A DNA stretch of 64,000 nt from Paenibacillus humicola. Lineage in GTDB: Bacteria > Bacillota > Bacilli > Paenibacillales > Paenibacillaceae. The DNA lies in NCBI RefSeq assembly GCF_028826105.1, contig NZ_JAQGPL010000001.1:4118501-4182500 (forward strand), read 5' to 3'. This document shows, in pieces, positions 63,411 to 64,000 of the stretch (the first letter of the stretch is position 1; each line of letters opens with the position of its first letter). The notes below the pieces were generated by a model. It searched no databases and was not told where the DNA came from. It worked only from the letters and a program-made list of their open reading frames with translations. The position numbers were made by a program, and so were the translations under genes.

Positions 63411-63675
63411 CCCTCATTTGAAGCGATCTGCGCGTGCCGCTGACGCTGACCCGCTCCCTTCTTACTTATGGATATGCCGCCATTCACCGGTTTATGCCAC
63501 CGCTTATTCCCTATCCGCCTTCCGCTCCGCCGGCGGCAACGCCCATTTCGTCAAGCAGCCGTCTATGGTCAAACACCAAGGGATAGATGTCCTCATATGA
63601 TGAATTAATTCGTGTAAATACCTACAGGCCGCTGGCTAATTCCTCCATCCTCCAGCAAACGGAAGGAGATCCGCG
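63411..63675. other. Upstream region of the yheC/yheD-like gene, no gene seen
   Basis: About 265 bases with no convincing reading frame. It contains a 10-bp palindrome GAATTAATTC (63602-63611) and AT-rich sequence before the ribosome binding site. I could not fix a promoter; a sporulation sigma factor would be expected for the downstream gene. Confidence 0.4.
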
Positions 63676-64000
63676 ATGCTGAAAACAAAAGTCGCCGTTC
63701 AGGTGATCAGCACAGGCATCTTGCCGGACGATGCGATCATGCTGGGCGAAGCTCACCTCAAAAAGTGGAAAATACCGCAGGGCCAGCCTGTAACGCTGAA
63801 GTTCGGCTCGCAGCGGCATCCCGTCAAGGTCGTGCCGGTCCTTCATTTCGACGGTCTGCGAATCGGGCAATCGCTCGCCAGACGGCTCGGCCTACTCGAA
63901 AACACGACGCTGCGCCTTCAGTACCGAAGCCAAAGCTCCACGCTTGCGCTCGGCCCGCTGATCGGCGTGCTCGTCAGCCGAGACGATCCGGGGAATCCGG
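63676..64000 (+). CDS. YheC/YheD-family spore-associated protein, N-terminal part
   Basis: The gene runs off the right edge; 108 codons are present. The ATG has GGAAGGAG 7 bases upstream. The N-terminal domain shows LKKWKIPQGQPVTLKFGSQR and, at the end, LGPLIGVLVSRDD, the phrase with which the ATP-grasp YheC/YheD proteins enter their catalytic domain. In B. subtilis YheC and YheD localise to the developing spore. Catalytic residues lie beyond the window. Confidence 0.8.
   Translation, partial: MLKTKVAVQVISTGILPDDAIMLGEAHLKKWKIPQGQPVTLKFGSQRHPVKVVPVLHFDGLRIGQSLARRLGLLENTTLRLQYRSQSSTLALGPLIGVLVSRDDPGNP

Noticed and set aside
63382..63600. A 72-codon plus-strand frame before the yheC/yheD-like gene
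   Set aside because: Its start lies in the -10 box of promoter P2 on the other strand and it has no binding site or conserved pattern.

Overview
The window looks like the chromosome of a high-GC, endospore-forming member of the Paenibacillaceae (Paenibacillus/Cohnella type). This rests on the conserved Bacillus-type block citZ-icd-mdh, ytvI, fxsA, pyk, accA-accD, dnaE, ytrH-ytrI, ytpI and ytoI, a spore-associated YheC/YheD-type gene at the right edge, strong GGAGG-type ribosome binding sites, and frequent GTG and TTG starts. I see no rRNA, tRNA, CRISPR array, transposase or prophage gene.

Layout. 1-200: the last 65 codons of an oligoendopeptidase F-like gene, closed by a terminator. 253-5807 (minus): a MacAB/Ykn-like efflux cluster with an ATPase, a lipoprotein adaptor, a 972-residue FtsX-type permease and a second ATPase that carries an AbrB/SpoVT-like tail. 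6005-9105 (minus): MBL-fold hydrolase, CapA-like protein and glycerophosphodiesterase. 9396-14912: type 2 IPP isomerase, a divergent nagB-nagA operon with a well-formed promoter, and a minus-strand membrane protein / kdgK-like kinase / DeoR regulator group. 15030-17282: recQ. 17381-21339 (minus): citZ, icd, mdh, with a candidate CcpC box upstream of citZ. 21775-25361: ppx and ppk1, convergent with overlapping stops. 25585-40743: the conserved housekeeping and sporulation block, ending with an orphan Spo0B/AgrC-like sensor kinase. pfkA, which lies between accA and pyk in Bacillus, is not there.

40845-63001 (minus) is the accessory part: about 22 kb of colinear sugar-catabolic genes. Transcription starts at a LacI-family regulator and continues through two ABC permeases, a sugar-binding lipoprotein, an uronate-isomerase-like amidohydrolase, an unrecognised 683-residue putative glycosidase, a sedoheptulokinase-like FGGY kinase, an Asp/Glu racemase homologue lacking its second catalytic Cys, a class II aldolase, a GH38 alpha-mannosidase, a SIS phosphosugar isomerase, a ROK kinase, a Sip1/GH36 alpha-galactosidase, a 1106-residue oxidoreductase with two FAD-binding halves and HEAT-like repeats, and a second FGGY kinase. 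No transporter ATPase is encoded, so import probably uses a shared MsmX-type ATPase. Upstream of lacI lie four identical 12-bp palindromes (GGGAACGTTCCC) and a degenerate fifth, arranged around two promoter candidates, one of which has a perfect TTGACA box. A strong hairpin after the binding-protein gene probably lowers expression of the enzymes relative to the transporter.

This locus is the best candidate for an undescribed system. The gene set suggests uptake of a mannose- and galactose-containing oligosaccharide or glycoside whose released sugar is oxidised or isomerised, phosphorylated and cleaved by the aldolase. The true substrate cannot be read from sequence. All functional statements come from motif recognition and gene order; no database search was run.
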